This document shows positions 11,989 to 22,740 of a DNA stretch of 64,000 nt, one piece after another; positions within the stretch are counted from its first letter, which is position 1; the number at the start of each line of letters is the position of its first letter. Under the pieces are notes generated by a model. That model saw nothing but the letters and a program-made list of their open reading frames with translations, did not search any database and was not told the origin of the DNA. The stretch is from Aquila chrysaetos chrysaetos (Eukaryota; Chordata; Aves; Accipitriformes; Accipitridae). Location of the stretch: NCBI RefSeq assembly GCF_900496995.4, contig NC_044012.1:23908759-23972758 (forward strand), read 5' to 3'. Both the position numbers and the translations under genes were made by a program.

Positions 11989-12573
11989 TGTCATGGGTTA
12001 ACCCTGGCCAGTGGCTGAGCACCACACAGCCACTCGCTCCCTCCCCCCCCAGAGTGATGGGGGGGAGAATCAGAAGGGTAAAAGGGAGAAAACTCAAGGT
12101 TTCAGGTAAAGGCAGTTTTACAATTAAAAAACAAATTGTAAGAAAACCCCAAAGAACAAGAAAGAGAGAGGAAAATAAAGCCCATGAAAAACAAGTGAAG
12201 CAAAGGAAAGCACTTGCTCACCACCAACCAACCGATGTCCAGCTAGTCCCCGAGCAAGGGCAGCCCCCGTCAACCTCCACCCCCCCGGTTTTATTGCTGA
12301 GCACAACAGCATCTTATGGTGTGGGATATGCCTTTGGTCAGTTGGGGTCAGATGTCCCTGCTGTGTTGCCTCCCAGAGCCTTGTGCACCCCCAGCCTGCT
12401 CGCTGGCAGGGCAGTCAGAGGAGCAGAAAAGCCCTTGATGCTGTGCAGGCACTGCTTAGCAATAACTAACACATCCCTGGATTAGCAACACTGTTCTCAG
12501 CGCAAATGCAAAACATAGCCCCATGCAAGCTGCTAGGAAGAAATTTAACTCTATCCCAGCCAAAACCAGTACA
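11989..12573 (-). mobile_element. Solo LTR, family 1
   Basis: It begins TGTCATGGGTTAACCCTGGCC and ends CCAGCCAAAACCAGTACA, the ends of the commonest LTR family in this window. Orientation follows the provirus at 62.5 kb, where the other end abuts a primer-binding site. Flanks (ACAAGT before, CTGGGG after) show no target duplication, so it is probably old or rearranged. Confidence 0.88.
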
Positions 12574-13539
12574 CTGGGGCAGCAGTTACCAGTTGCGAGT
12601 CAGGAATGACAGAACTTGTCAGTTAGAAACCTCAGGAACTGCGTGGTGAATGAGAGAAATCACCTGTTAGACTGCTCTGTACAAAGGGGATCGAGCCCTT
12701 GTTTGCCATGGTTGGGTGTTTTCTTTCCTAATGAGCTCATAAAATTCAGTTGACTTTACAGAGTATATTGTCCTGTAAATGGGAGAGATCTGGCTTGGAT
12801 GGGCGGAGGAGAGGTGCTTTCTCATGTGACATGATGCAGTAAATCTGGGATGCATGCTGAGCAATGCAGAAAGCACAAAACACGGAGCTGGTGTAAAAAG
12901 ATGGAGTTAAGGAACAAAGACGGAGTTCTGGGGAAACTCTGTCTCTGGACTCTCACCAAGGTTCATCCTCTTTCTCCCTGTCCCCTAACAAGAGGTAGCC
13001 TTCCCATTTTGGAAAGAGGTAGGATGCACTTGTCATCCTCATCCCAGTGGCCCAGGGAGGGCTGCGGATAGAGGGAGGGACTGGCTGTGGATGCCCCAGG
13101 CACAAGGAAAGCCAGACACTCCCCTGAGTGAGGCACAGTGGCTTAGGGACCTCCTTCCTAAGCAGATGGCAACACTGCATTCATGCTGATTGGAAACCCC
13201 AGCCACCAGTGCTTCCCCACAAAACCGCTGGTCAAAAAGTGAAGATCAGCACTGTTGAGTACTGGAAGGCAGGACTGCACACAGGACAAGGAAACGCAAA
13301 CAGTTGTGATGCCCAGTTCCCCACTGCCACAAGAACTCATCATACAGTCACATCTCGGACTGATTTTGCTCCCTCTTCAAAATCTCCTGGCCTTCATGGG
13401 CTATGCCAGTGCTTTGGGTTGCTCTAGGTTCTGCCAATCCTTCTGGGGCATGACAGTGCTAGCAAGAGCAGCCTTCAGACATCCCAGGCTCTGGAGACCT
13501 GGGGGAAAGCCTGGAGCAAAGGAGAAGTACCCTTAGTGC
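12574..13539. other. No gene recognised
   Basis: Only short open frames and no known repeat that I can identify. Confidence 0.4.
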
Positions 13540-13820
13540 AGAGGATCCAGTTAGATGATCAGGTGTCAGAGGAAGAGATGAGAGAACACTTAAGCAAAGT
13601 GCAGATGCACAAGCCCCTGCTGGTCCCCAATGGGGTGCATCCTCAAGTGCCGAGGGAGCTGGCAGATGGGCTTGCGAGGACCCTCCAAAAGGCAGATGTG
13701 CCTGAGGACTGGAAGAAGGCAAACAGCACATGGGCTGATGAGCAGTGCACTGGATGGAAAACCATCCAGCAGCCGGGCCCAGAGGGTGGCTGGTGGTTAG
13801 GGTGGCTGTGGCTGTGCCTC
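13540..13820 (+). mobile_element. CR1 ORF2 fragment
   Basis: The plus-strand frame contains the region between endonuclease and reverse transcriptase typical of CR1 ORF2: a KVQMHKP...PNGVHPQVPRELADGLARTLQK pattern, then VPEDWKKAN. Both ends are missing. As at 9.67 kb, a CR1 ORF2 piece lies just in front of a 146-bp array. Confidence 0.75.
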
Positions 13821-13959
13821 CTCCTGCCAGCCGATCGCTTGTGCGTTTGGAGTTCCTCCTCCTGCCCCCCTGCCTGAATGATACATTGTAAGGAAAACTG
13901 GAAAGGTCCTTTTTCAAATACATTAGGCATGTACTTAATCAAGAGAGAGACTTATCTAA

Positions 13960-14478
13960 AGGTGAAAGAAGTATCTTGAGTAACTTAGGGGAGTCTGGTG
14001 CTGCTACCTGGGATCTCTGGTCCCAAAGGCAGAGTTCAAAAGACTCTGGGAGATGCCTAGGAGGAGTCTCGGGTGGTTCCCGGAGGAGAGTTTCATCCAA
14101 AGGAGAAAAATCATCTTGGGTAGTTTCCTAGGAGGAGTCTGGGGCTGCTACCTGGGATCTTAGGTACATAAAGCAGATGTCAAAATACTCTGGGAGATGC
14201 CTGGAGTCTTGGGTGGATGCTGGAGGAGATAGCTTCCTCCAAAAGAGAAAAATCATCCTGGGTATCTTTCTTGTAGGAGTCTGAGGCTGCTACCTGAGAG
14301 CTTAGGTACCTGAGGCAGATGCCAAAAGACTCCGGGAGATGCCTGGGAGAAGTCACAGGTGGATCCTGGAGGAGAGAGAGGTTTATGTAAAGGTAAAAAA
14401 AAAAAAATACCTTGAGTAACTTACTTGTAGGAGTCTGCAGCTGCTACCTGAGATCTTAGGTACCTAAAGTACAGGTAA
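13960..14478 (+). repeat. 146-bp satellite, array B (about 3.5 units)
   Basis: The landmark (T)CAAAAGACTC(T/C)GGGAGATGCC recurs at about 14033, 14179 and 14321, a spacing of 142-146. Each unit carries CTGCTACCTG(G/A)GATCTTAGGTACC and the GGAGGAGAG...TTCCTCCAAAGGAGAA block. The last unit has an internal A homopolymer. Confidence 0.88.
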
Positions 14479-15539
14479 GGAGAGGAAGGTTCTGACTTCT
14501 GTATGCTTCAAGAGAGTTTATTTGGAAACGCACAAATCTTTTTATCCGTGAAAACTTTCGTTATTCAATAACTGGTTTCGCTGGAGTGCTAGACAGTTGA
14601 AAGGGAAGGGAATTAAAATGGTGGGGGTTTGACAATTGCCAATGTGTGTCTCTGAGGACAGTTATCTGATGGCTGGGTCTGTTAGCAGGAAGGGCTGTTG
14701 CTGCTGTGGGGGGATTTTACAGTGTTTCAGAGTGCAGACTCTTTGCCAACTGTTTTAATATTCAGGCTTGCTTTGAGCTTCTGTCCTGTCTTGGTCCCTG
14801 CCTGTGCTGTAAGAACAAGCACAAATGGAAGCCGGAAACTGCATATCGGCCTTCTGTAGTTCTGCAGACCTGCTATGGAAAGGCCAGATGTCTCAGTATT
14901 TCCAAAGCAAGGCCAGTTATTGCACGAGACGTTAGAATGGCAAGTAATGCGATCAGCCAGGGAAGCCCATTGCTATTTCTGCAATTGGACCGTGTCACAG
15001 TGAGGGTCTTCCCAACTTCAGGGCTGGACTGAACAGTTGCAGAATGGATTGCTGAGGGCACTATGAAAACTCCTAGGGAAATGACATCAGAAATTGGCAG
15101 CAATTAATCTGGAACACTGAATCCAAGCATAGTATTTATCTGAAAAATAATGAATCAAATCCTACAGGTCTAACTGGGGCTACTATGAATAAATTAGATC
15201 AGTTTATTTTTGTATGACTCATTAATCATATTACAGGCATCACTGTGTTTATCTGAAAGTATTTTAATTTAATCAAAATGCAGTTAAAACTCATTGAAAC
15301 AAATTTGGCCTCGACTGTCCTGCCCCACACACAGACCAATCTTTTCCAGTGTGTTGTGAGGAATGGGACACCAAAGTAGATCTTTCTATAGAGACCTGAC
15401 TATAGATTTATGCACTGCTTGATTTTGAGCATGCACTTGCCAACACTTTGCTTTTTATCCCGACTGCCAGAGAAAAGAGGACAATATGCTATGCTCTGAG
15501 GCTTTGTCACAGTGTTCATAGCTTGTACAGGCCATCTGC
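14479..15539. other. No gene recognised
   Basis: AT-rich toward its end, with short open frames. No repeat identified by eye. Confidence 0.4.
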
Positions 15540-16194
15540 TGTGGACTAATTGTAAGAGACTGAATTGTTATCTTGAACCGTTTGCCTCAAAGATTGTTAG
15601 GTGTGAGGGACTGGACTGTCATCTCAAGGAACTGTGAACTGTTTATCTCGAGCCCTTTGTCTCCGAGATGGCCTGTTTAAGCAGGACACTCCTCTGTCCA
15701 TAAGGACGATTACCAGGCCATTGAGGCATCCAGGGGAGGAAACGGGGCTGGAGCTGATAAGATACTGGTTTCTGGTGCTGATCATGCGAAGGATGTGTGA
15801 TAGACGAAACCTGCAGCGTGTGACATCATCGAAATATGCCCTATAAAAACCCGTAGAGGCAAGCCGTGGGGCTTTTTTTTTCACCACCGAAGAATTGAAG
15901 ATTGAGGACCAACGGGACGCCGCTGGATCCGTGGTGGTGACCATCCTTGCAACTCCCACCACCGACTGCTTGCCTGAGGACCAACGGGACGCCGCTGGAT
16001 CCGTGGTGGTGACTATCCTAGCAATCCTGTCCCGACTGCTTGCTTAATTTCTACCTTTTCTTCCATTCTATCCTATCGCCATTATTTTCCACTTTTGATA
16101 CTTTTGATAATAAAAGCTCTTCTGGGTATACGGCATTTGACCTTGTTTGTGTCTTAATCTCACTCTTGGGCTCATATCGAAACCTTCCCCGACA
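15540..16194 (+). mobile_element. LTR of a second ERV family (5' end approximate)
   Basis: It has LTR architecture on the plus strand: a TATA box (CTATAAAAAC) near 15840, AATAAA inside TGATAATAAAAGC near 16110, and a CCCGACA end at 16194 followed by TTGGATCGGGACAC, which could be a primer-binding site. A segment of about 47 bases (GAGGACCAACGGGACGCCGC...) is present twice, from about 15904 and 15976. The upstream part also has a degenerate internal duplication around GAACTGTTTATCTCGAG. No matching target duplication was found. Confidence 0.6.
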
Positions 16195-16379
16195 TTGGAT
16201 CGGGACACTAATGTAGCTGCTGCAGTACGTTGCTTTCCTAGCACGTGTGTAACCTGACCGCTGGAGAGTGCGAGTCCTCTGGATTCATCAGGAATTCACT
16301 TGCATGTGTAGCTACTTTGTCCACATAAAGCTGTATCTAAACATTACTAATTCCTAGGTCACAGAGACCCGAGAAGCAT

Positions 16380-16860
16380 TGTAGTTTGCAGGGACGTGGG
16401 TAGCTTCTAGTCCAAACTTCTACTTGGAGTGGGGTCACGAATGAATTCAGACCCTGGTGCTCAGAGCTTTATCCAGCCAGACTTTGAAAACCTCCAAGGA
16501 CAGAGATCCCACAGCCTCTCTGACTTCTCCTACAGGGCTTAATTCTTCTCATTTTTTTCCCTTCTAACCATGCTGAACCTCTCTAGTTTCAGCTGACGTC
16601 TCTGTCTCTTGCCCTTCAGCCCGGCACCACTGGGAAGAGCCTGTCCCCATCCCCTTGATCCCAACCCCATAGGCACGGGGGGGTGCTGTGAGGTGCCCCA
16701 AACCCTTCACTGCTCCATGCTGAATCAGACCCTCCTCTCAGGGTGCGTACTTCAGTCCCGCAGTCCCTCCTTGCCTCCCCTGAGCCCCTCTGGTTTGTCA
16801 ATGTATCTCCTGTCTGGGACCCCAAACAGGATGTAGTGCCCAGATGAGGCTGGATGGGTG
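16380..16860 (-). mobile_element. Ancient CR1-like relic
   Basis: Phrases such as AGCTTTATCCAGCCAGACTTTGAAAACCTCCAAGGACAGAGATCCCACAGCCTCTC follow the CR1 3' region on the minus strand with many changes. Boundaries are approximate. Confidence 0.45.
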
Positions 16861-17292
16861 CTGAGCAGGGGGGGGATCACCCTTGTGCCTTCTGGCTAGG
16901 GGAAAAAGAGAAGAGAAAGCCCCTGAGAGCGAGCCCAGTGCTGCCTGTGACCCCTGTGGGAGGAAGCAGGGGAGCCCGGAGGGGTGGCCAGCAGTGCTGG
17001 GCTGTGGGGAGGGTCTGTGGGACTTTGTCCTGCAGCCTCCCAGGGAGGCATGAGGTGTTATCCACTGAACCCTCTTGCCGTATGCGCCTGGAGACGTCTG
17101 CCCTGGCCAGAGCGACCTGACGGGGCCCTGGGAAGACACGGCCGAGGCCTCCGTGACTGGCGCGAAGCACCAATGCCGAGCACAAGATGAGAGATGGGGG
17201 GATGGAGTGAGCAGTGGCGTCGCGGTAACCCCAGATGTGGGGTGAGCACCACGGGTGAGGATGGCCTGTCGTGACATCCCCCAGGTGGACGG

Positions 17293-17405
17293 CGATGTCC
17301 CTGAGTGATGGGTTCTGATGTGACCGAGGGACGGACTATGACGTCCCCGAGCGATGGATTCTGATGTGACCGAGGGACGGACTATGACGTCCCCGAGCGA
17401 TGGAT
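17293..17405 (+). promoter_or_regulatory. 46-bp tandem repeat with CRE-like TGACGTCC, likely promoter
   Basis: A unit containing TCTGATGTGACCGAGGGACG and CTATGACGTCCCCGAGCGA is repeated at a spacing of 46 (17314 and 17360), with partial units on both sides. Each full unit has TGACGTCC, close to the palindromic cAMP-response element TGACGTCA bound by CREB/ATF proteins. It sits directly in front of the leader exon of the RING gene, a natural promoter position. That it regulates the gene is inference. Confidence 0.45.
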
Positions 17406-17655
17406 TGTGACCACGCGTCCCTCGCTGCTTATTTTCGGGCGCCGAGTCTCAGCCAGCCGGCTCGTGCCTGCACTCCAGCTGAGCGAGGTCGCGAGGTTTG
17501 GAGCATCGAGCGAGGCCTTTGGTGCTGGTGTTGGGCTTGGGCAGTTGCTTTTTGCAGCTCTCCGTGTCCAACCTCAGAGCCATCCGAGGATTTTCCCCAG
17601 CCCTGCCAGGTTCAGGCAGCCGGGGCACCAAGGAGGTGCGCTCGCAGCAGCAGAG
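17406..17655 (+). other. 5' untranslated leader exon of the Topors-like gene
   Basis: GC-rich sequence ends in GCAGCAGAG followed by GTGAGCTGG, a consensus donor at 17656. A 127-base intron (17656-17782) ends in TTCCTTTTCTAG. The exon start is not defined by the sequence; its upper limit is the CRE-like repeat. A spliced leader argues against a simple processed pseudogene. Confidence 0.5.
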
Positions 17656-17867
17656 GTGAGCTGGCAGGGGAAACCTCAGCCTGGGGCGGGGGGCTGGGAG
17701 GGTTTCCTTCTTGAGGGACCTGGGTATTGCTTCCAGCCCTCCCCGGGCCAGCCAATGACCCTGGCCTCTCTTCCTTTTCTAGCGTGACACCCGCTGCTGC
17801 AGCGCCGGTGACAGGGAGCAGCTCAACATCCCCAGCTCCCCCCAGTCCACCGCAGCACGTGGAGAGC

Positions 17868-18869
17868 ATGGCCACGGAGCTGGAGAACCGCTGTCCAATA
17901 TGCCTGGACAGCTGGGAGGAGGCCAGCTACGTGATGCCATGCCTCCACCCGTTCTGCTACCCATGCATCCTGCGGTGGGCTGAGAGCAAGCCCGAGTGCC
18001 CCCTCTGCAAGAGGAAGGTCACCTCCATCTTGCACTCGGTGCAGGCGGACAACAACTTCAAGGAGCACGTTCTCACACCATCTGCAGTACCATCAGTTGT
18101 CATCCACGTGACAGGAGGTGCTCCTGGCCGTCCAGCTGCAGCATCCCAGCCATCAGTGCTCATCACTGCACAGCCGCTGCCCAGGGCTCCTGTGGGCGGC
18201 CTCCATCCCCACGTCTGGGCGTTCCTCTTCCGAGAGGACCCAGCTCTGCTCCGGCCCGTGATGCTCTGGCTGCGACAGGAGCTGTGGCTGTTCTTCGAAG
18301 GTGGCCGCTGGGAAACAGCAGCAGTGCAGAGGCTCGTCCTGTCCAGCCTGCACCTCTTCGGCCTGGACGAGGAAACCCTGTTCCAGCTGCTGCGGGGGGC
18401 CCTGGGCAGGTACACAAGGACCTTCGTGCGCCAGCTGATCGACACCATCGTGGAGCGGTGCGGCGGGGAGGCACGACACCGTATGGGCCTGGAGGATGCC
18501 CGTGCTGCTGAGGAGTGGGAGGGCAGCTCTGCGGCTGCCCCCAGCCCCGCTGCCTCCCAAAGGGGGCCTCCTGCCCCCAGCCCAGCCCTCTCCAGCAGCC
18601 CTGACACATCTGAGGCAGAAGAGCTCCCCAGCACCTCGTCGGCTGCCCTTCGTGGGGGTCCTGGCAGCCCTCCGTCTGCCCCTGTTCCCACCCACAGGGA
18701 GCAAGGAGAGCCACAGGAGGACCCAGGGGAGGCTGTGCCCGGGCCCTCCACTCCCAGCTGGGGCAGCGAACACTCCCCTGGGGGACCCCGGAGAGCCCCA
18801 AAGAGGAGGGCTGGCAGCCCTCAGGCCACGTCACCTCCGGACAAGAGGCCACCCCACCGGCAGCGGTAG
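17868..18869 (+). CDS. Topors-like RING-type E3 ubiquitin ligase
   Basis: Predicted 333-residue protein. The ATG at 17868 has A at -3 and G at +4 and lies 85 bases inside the second exon; an earlier in-frame ATG at 17727 falls inside the intron and was rejected. Residues 8-45 form a C3HC4 RING (CPICLDSWEE..., CLHPFC, CPLCKRK) followed by the SILHSVQADNNFKEHVL stretch seen after the RING of Topors. Topors is a nuclear ubiquitin and SUMO E3 ligase. Residues about 115-210 are a helical, Leu/Trp-rich segment ending near DTIVERCGG. The C-terminal third is low-complexity Ser/Pro/Ala with a basic tail (PKRRAG...DKRPPHRQR) that could be a nuclear localisation signal. At 333 residues it is much shorter than Topors itself (about 1,000), as in the Topors-like copies of birds. 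No frameshift, stop or missing zinc ligand is visible. Ubiquitin-transfer activity is inferred from the RING; substrate unknown. Confidence 0.85.
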   Translation: MATELENRCPICLDSWEEASYVMPCLHPFCYPCILRWAESKPECPLCKRKVTSILHSVQADNNFKEHVLTPSAVPSVVIHVTGGAPGRPAAASQPSVLITAQPLPRAPVGGLHPHVWAFLFREDPALLRPVMLWLRQELWLFFEGGRWETAAVQRLVLSSLHLFGLDEETLFQLLRGALGRYTRTFVRQLIDTIVERCGGEARHRMGLEDARAAEEWEGSSAAAPSPAASQRGPPAPSPALSSSPDTSEAEELPSTSSAALRGGPGSPPSAPVPTHREQGEPQEDPGEAVPGPSTPSWGSEHSPGGPRRAPKRRAGSPQATSPPDKRPPHRQR

Positions 18870-18981
18870 GAGGGTGCCCCAGGAGCTGGCGAAACCAGGG
18901 ATAGGCCAGCAGCTGGGGCACCCACCAGCCCCCAAAGGGACCGCGAGATGGTCATTAGTAGCTCTAATGATCAAATAATAC

Positions 18982-18987
18982 AATAAA
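18982..18987 (+). terminator. Poly(A) signal of the Topors-like gene
   Basis: AATAAA lies 113 bases after the stop codon, giving a short 3' untranslated region. This matches a compact two-exon gene. Confidence 0.7.
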
Positions 18988-19129
18988 TGTATGAAAACTA
19001 CAGAAATAGTCTGGGTATTTCTAACAATGTCGTTGGCATCACCATCCCCACCCGTGTTGGTTTCTCATGTGGCCAGAAATAGCTACCAAGAGGACTTGGT
19101 CCATACTTTCCCCAGGGGCAGAAGCGAGG

Positions 19130-19520
19130 ATGACTGTCCTGGAGTTCCTCAGATCATCCTCTTGCCTTTTTTAAAGATGGGGTCTTTGGTGCCTCCCCCA
19201 AGCTCCACAACCTTTCGAAGACGACAGAGAGCGGCCTCACAGTGACAACAGCCAGCTCACTCAACACCCTCAGACAAATCCCATCAGGGTCGATGGACTT
19301 GTATGGGACAAGATTTCTTAGGAGACCCCTGAGTTGAACGTCCTCTTGATACCGGAATTCCTCTGCTCCTTGAGCCCTGTCTCTAGCTTAAAATGGCTGG
19401 GAACAGTGTCAGTGAAGACTGAGATGAAGGCGGCACTGAGTACCTCGGCTTTGCCTGCATTTACTGTTGCTGTATCACTCAACCTGCTTGGCAAGCAGGC
19501 GCATACTTTCCTTGCCTGAT
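19130..19520 (-). mobile_element. CR1 ORF2 relic
   Basis: The minus strand matches the CR1 ORF2 stretch also present at 61.7-62.0 kb, including the region around ATCCCATCAGGGTCGATGGACTTGT and a GTGTCAGTGAAGACTGAGATGAAGGC motif. It is degraded by many stops. Confidence 0.6.
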
Positions 19521-19629
19521 TTACTATTTACGTAGCAGACTTGCTGCTACATTCAGGAATATACGTGCCCACACCCATGGCTTAGTGGGCAATGGGGCTG
19601 GCAAGGAATATGAGAAGCAACATATCTAA

Positions 19630-20530
19630 CGTATGTTGATATTTTTCTTTCCTAAGAGGTAAATGAGCGGCCCATGTTCCATCGCTACTTACCCATACTA
19701 TAGGGCCCATTGAGAGGGTTAGTTTGGATCCCAACACCCGTCCAAGTGTCATTTATGCTAGTAATTTGATTCTTCCACAGGCATCCCTGTTGTAGAGCTT
19801 TAGCTACAGGACCTAATCGCTGAACCCCGTAATCGTCAGCAGAGCAATTGAATATCAGAGTGCAATTCCATTCAGGGTGTTGGGTGGTTTTTTTTCTTTT
19901 TTAGGGGTCCCCACGTTATACACCAGTTATTACCCCTCATGTGATTCCATTTACTCTCTTCGTGTTTGGACCATAATGGTTTAAGATGCAATCCCCATGG
20001 ATACAAATAGCAATTCCTGGTCATATTTTGTTCTATTGCCTTTGCCAGGAGAAAATTCTTGTTTCCTCCAACAGAATTGAGGACGTGAGTAACGTCTCCT
20101 GGACAGGTCTCTCTGCACCAATTATCGACAGTGTGTGAATTATTGTGTGTAAGGTTTTGAAACATGGGGGACCACTTCCCTAATCCCAAGACTAACGAAA
20201 AAAATATCATTATTTATTAATTAATATTAATATCCCCCAATTTAAAGGACTGTTGGCCGACTCAGATGGAGGGAGACAAGCGGTTACGCTGCTAACATTC
20301 TGGATTCGCTCAAAGGACTGGATAAGCTGTAAAACCAAATTCTCTTGACCTAGAGCTAGTACCAAATAGGATATTATAATAAGCAGGTTCTTCATTCTCT
20401 CAAAGTTCAACGGTCTCTGATTAGTCAAAATTTGCAAATTAAAGAAATGGGAGGTATGCAACCCCTCGTTCCCTTGATTTCCTTCCTCTGCTTTTATTTG
20501 ATAGTCAAAATGTAGAAACCAAACCAACAA
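19630..20530 (-). pseudogene. Decayed retroviral env (surface-subunit-like) remnant
   Basis: On the minus strand, two open segments (about 20530-20210 and 20210-19872) run in sequence, separated by stops. The first has a hydrophobic leader-like stretch after an internal Met at about 20395. Together they contain several N-x-S/T sites and scattered Cys/Trp residues, as in a glycosylated retroviral surface protein. Further decayed sequence continues to about 19630. No intact frame, cleavage site or membrane anchor is visible, so it is a dead fragment. The env assignment rests on composition and pattern. Confidence 0.42.
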
Positions 20531-20554
20531 AATCAGTCACGGTTCTATACAGAA

Positions 20555-21213
20555 CTGGCAGGAGTGGCTGAGACACCAGGAGATCATGCTGCCACCCAGA
20601 GGGACCTCGACAGGCTGGAGAAATGGGCTGATGGGAACCTCCTGAAGTTCAACCAAGGGACACGCAAAATCCTGCCCCTGGGGAGGAACAGCCCCAGGCG
20701 CCAGGACACACTGGGGCTGCCCAGCTGGAAAGCAGCTCTTCAGAAAAGGTCCTGGTGGACACCGCATTGACGTTGAGCCAGCAAAGGTGGCCAGCAGTGT
20801 CCTGGGCTGCATGAGGAGGAGCACTGCCAGCAGGTCAAGGGAGGAGATCGGCACTGGTGAGGCCACCGCTGGAGTGCTGTGTCCAGTGCTGGGCTCCCCA
20901 GCACAAGAGAGACAGGGACAGACTGGAGAGGGTCCAGCAAAGGGCCACCAAGATGGGGAAGGGACTGGAGCATCTCTCCAATGAGGAGGGGCTGAGAGAG
21001 ATGGGACTGTTCAGCCTGGAGCAGAGAAGGCTGGGGGGAATTTCCTCCAGATATATCAATATCTGAAGAGAGAGTACAAAGAAGATGGAGCCTGGCTCTT
21101 TTCAGGGGTGCTCAGGGTCTATCTGGCTCAGGGTGGCCCTCCTTCAGCAGGGGCTTGCACCAGATGAGCTCTGGAGGTCCCTGGCAACCCCAACCACTCT
21201 GTGAGTGTGTGAT
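20555..21213 (+). mobile_element. CR1 LINE fragment (C-terminal RT region and 3' UTR)
   Basis: Frames follow the CR1 end region in order: RDLDRLEKWADGNL, then [22 protein letters not shown]-like sequence, then the [36 protein letters not shown] stretch, then [14 protein letters not shown]. It is frameshifted several times. The 3' untranslated part ends near CAACCCCAACCACTCTGTGAGTGTG. Confidence 0.85.
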
Positions 21214-21673
21214 GCTGGCACAACAACAGCAGGGACTGCCTGAAAGGGGCCTGAGCAAATGCAGAGCTGTGAAGCACGCTGACAGATGGGTTTTGCATCA
21301 CAGGGTGTGTCTCTGAGGCTGGGGGAGCTCCTGAGTGCACCCCCGAGAGCTTTGAGATGTCACCAGAGAGTCACAGTCACCCCATGACGTCACTTGTGGT
21401 GGGCAATGATACATGCCAGCGTCACGTACTGCCAGCGGCACACGAGGCATCAAGTCCTGTGGGCAGCACCCGAGACGCTGAGTCCTGCCAACAGCACACC
21501 AAAAGTTGTGACCAACCAGCAGCCGAGCAGCCACCAAGTCCCACCAGTGGAACCCGGGCCTTCCTGTCCCACCAGCGGCACCCATTGAGTCCCACCAGCA
21601 GCAGAGGAGACACCAAGTCCCGGCAGCAGCACTAGAGGGGTCCAGGGATGAGCCGGGGGTGCCGGGACCCATC

Positions 21674-21946
21674 ATGAGGTCCCGGCAGGAGGACACTTGC
21701 TCCATCTGCCTGAGCCCCCTTGAAGACCCTGCTGACGTGGACCTATGCTGGCATGAATTCTGTCACGCCTGCACCCAGCGCTGGGCTGCCACTGCCGTTG
21801 CTGCCACCTGCCCGCTCTGCCGGCAGCCCATCATGGCCATCCACTGCCTGCCGGTGGAGGATGACCATCCTGGGGTGGCTCTCTGTCCCCGCGGCCACTT
21901 CCATCCGTATGCGGGGCCAGGGCTGCGGTGGCAGGGGCAGCAGTAG
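21674..21946 (+). CDS. Short RING-finger reading frame, probably a truncated Topors-like copy
   Basis: A 90-residue frame begins at the ATG at 21674. Residues 8-49 form an intact C3HC4 RING: CSIC, then CWHEFCHAC, then CPLCRQP. Spacing resembles the RING of the larger gene 4 kb upstream on the same strand, but the segment after the RING diverges and a stop follows at about 40 residues. The region upstream (21340-21660) is an imperfect Pro/Ser-rich repeat of CCCACCAGC(A/G)GCA-like units. A 146-bp array begins about 160 bases after the stop. It may be a truncated duplicate kept open by chance, or a genuine short RING protein. Confidence 0.45.
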   Translation: MRSRQEDTCSICLSPLEDPADVDLCWHEFCHACTQRWAATAVAATCPLCRQPIMAIHCLPVEDDHPGVALCPRGHFHPYAGPGLRWQGQQ

Positions 21947-22109
21947 GGCCCCAGAGGTCCCCAGTGCCGGAGACTCTCTGCTGCGCACGGGGAGCGCAGC
22001 CCCCCCATGCCCCGCCAGCGTGTCCGGAGCCTGTCCGGGAAGTGCGACAGCGATGGGTGCAGCTGGCTCCACTACTCGCTGGCAACCGTTGAAGACCCGT
22101 CATGGCTGT

Positions 22110-22740
22110 TGAGGGTCTGGGAGGAAGAGTTACTCACTTGGAGGAGTCTGGGGCTGCTACCTGAGGTCTTCGGTACATAAAGCAGAGGTCAGAAGACTCT
22201 GTGAGATGCCTGGGAGGTGTCCCAGGTGGATCCCAGAGGAAAGAGCTTCCTGCAGAGGAGAAAAATCATCTTGGGTAGCTGCCTTGGAGAAGTCTGGGGC
22301 TGCTACCCGGGATCTCGGGTCCCTAAATAGGAGGTCAAAAGACTCTGGGAGATGCCTGGGAAGAGTCTCAGGTGGCTGCTGGAGTTGAGAGATTTATCTA
22401 AAGGAGAAAAACATATCTCGAGTAACTTACTTGGAGAAGTCTGGGGCTGCTACCTGGGATCTCAGGTTCCCAAAAGAGAGGTCAAAAGACTCTGGGAGTT
22501 GCTGGGAAGAGTCACAGGTGGATCCCGGAGAGGAGAGCTTCCTCCAAAATAGAAAAATCATGAAGGGTAGCTTCCTTGGAGGATTCTGTGCTCCTACCTG
22601 AGATCTTAGGTACCTACAGCAGATGTCAAAAGACTCTGGGAGATGCGTGGGAGGAGTCTCAGGTGCATCCCTGAGTTGAGAGATTTATCTATAGGTGAAA
22701 AAAATATATCGAGTAACTTACTTGGAGGAGTCTGGGGCTG
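22110..22740 (+). repeat. 146-bp satellite, array C (about 4.3 units)
   Basis: The landmark GTCA(A/G)AAGACTCTG(G/T)GAGAT recurs at about 22187, 22333, 22480 and 22625, a period of 146. Two unit types alternate: one with TTCCT(C/G)(C/A)(A/G)(A/G)AGGAGAAAAATCAT, and one with GAGAGATTTATCTA(A/T)AGG(A/T)GAAAAA. That implies a dimeric higher-order unit of about 292 bp. Confidence 0.9.

Noticed and set aside
17727-17867. Upstream in-frame Met of the Topors-like gene as its start
   Set aside because: It lies inside a well-formed intron (17656-17782). The Met at 17868 has better context and sits just before the RING.
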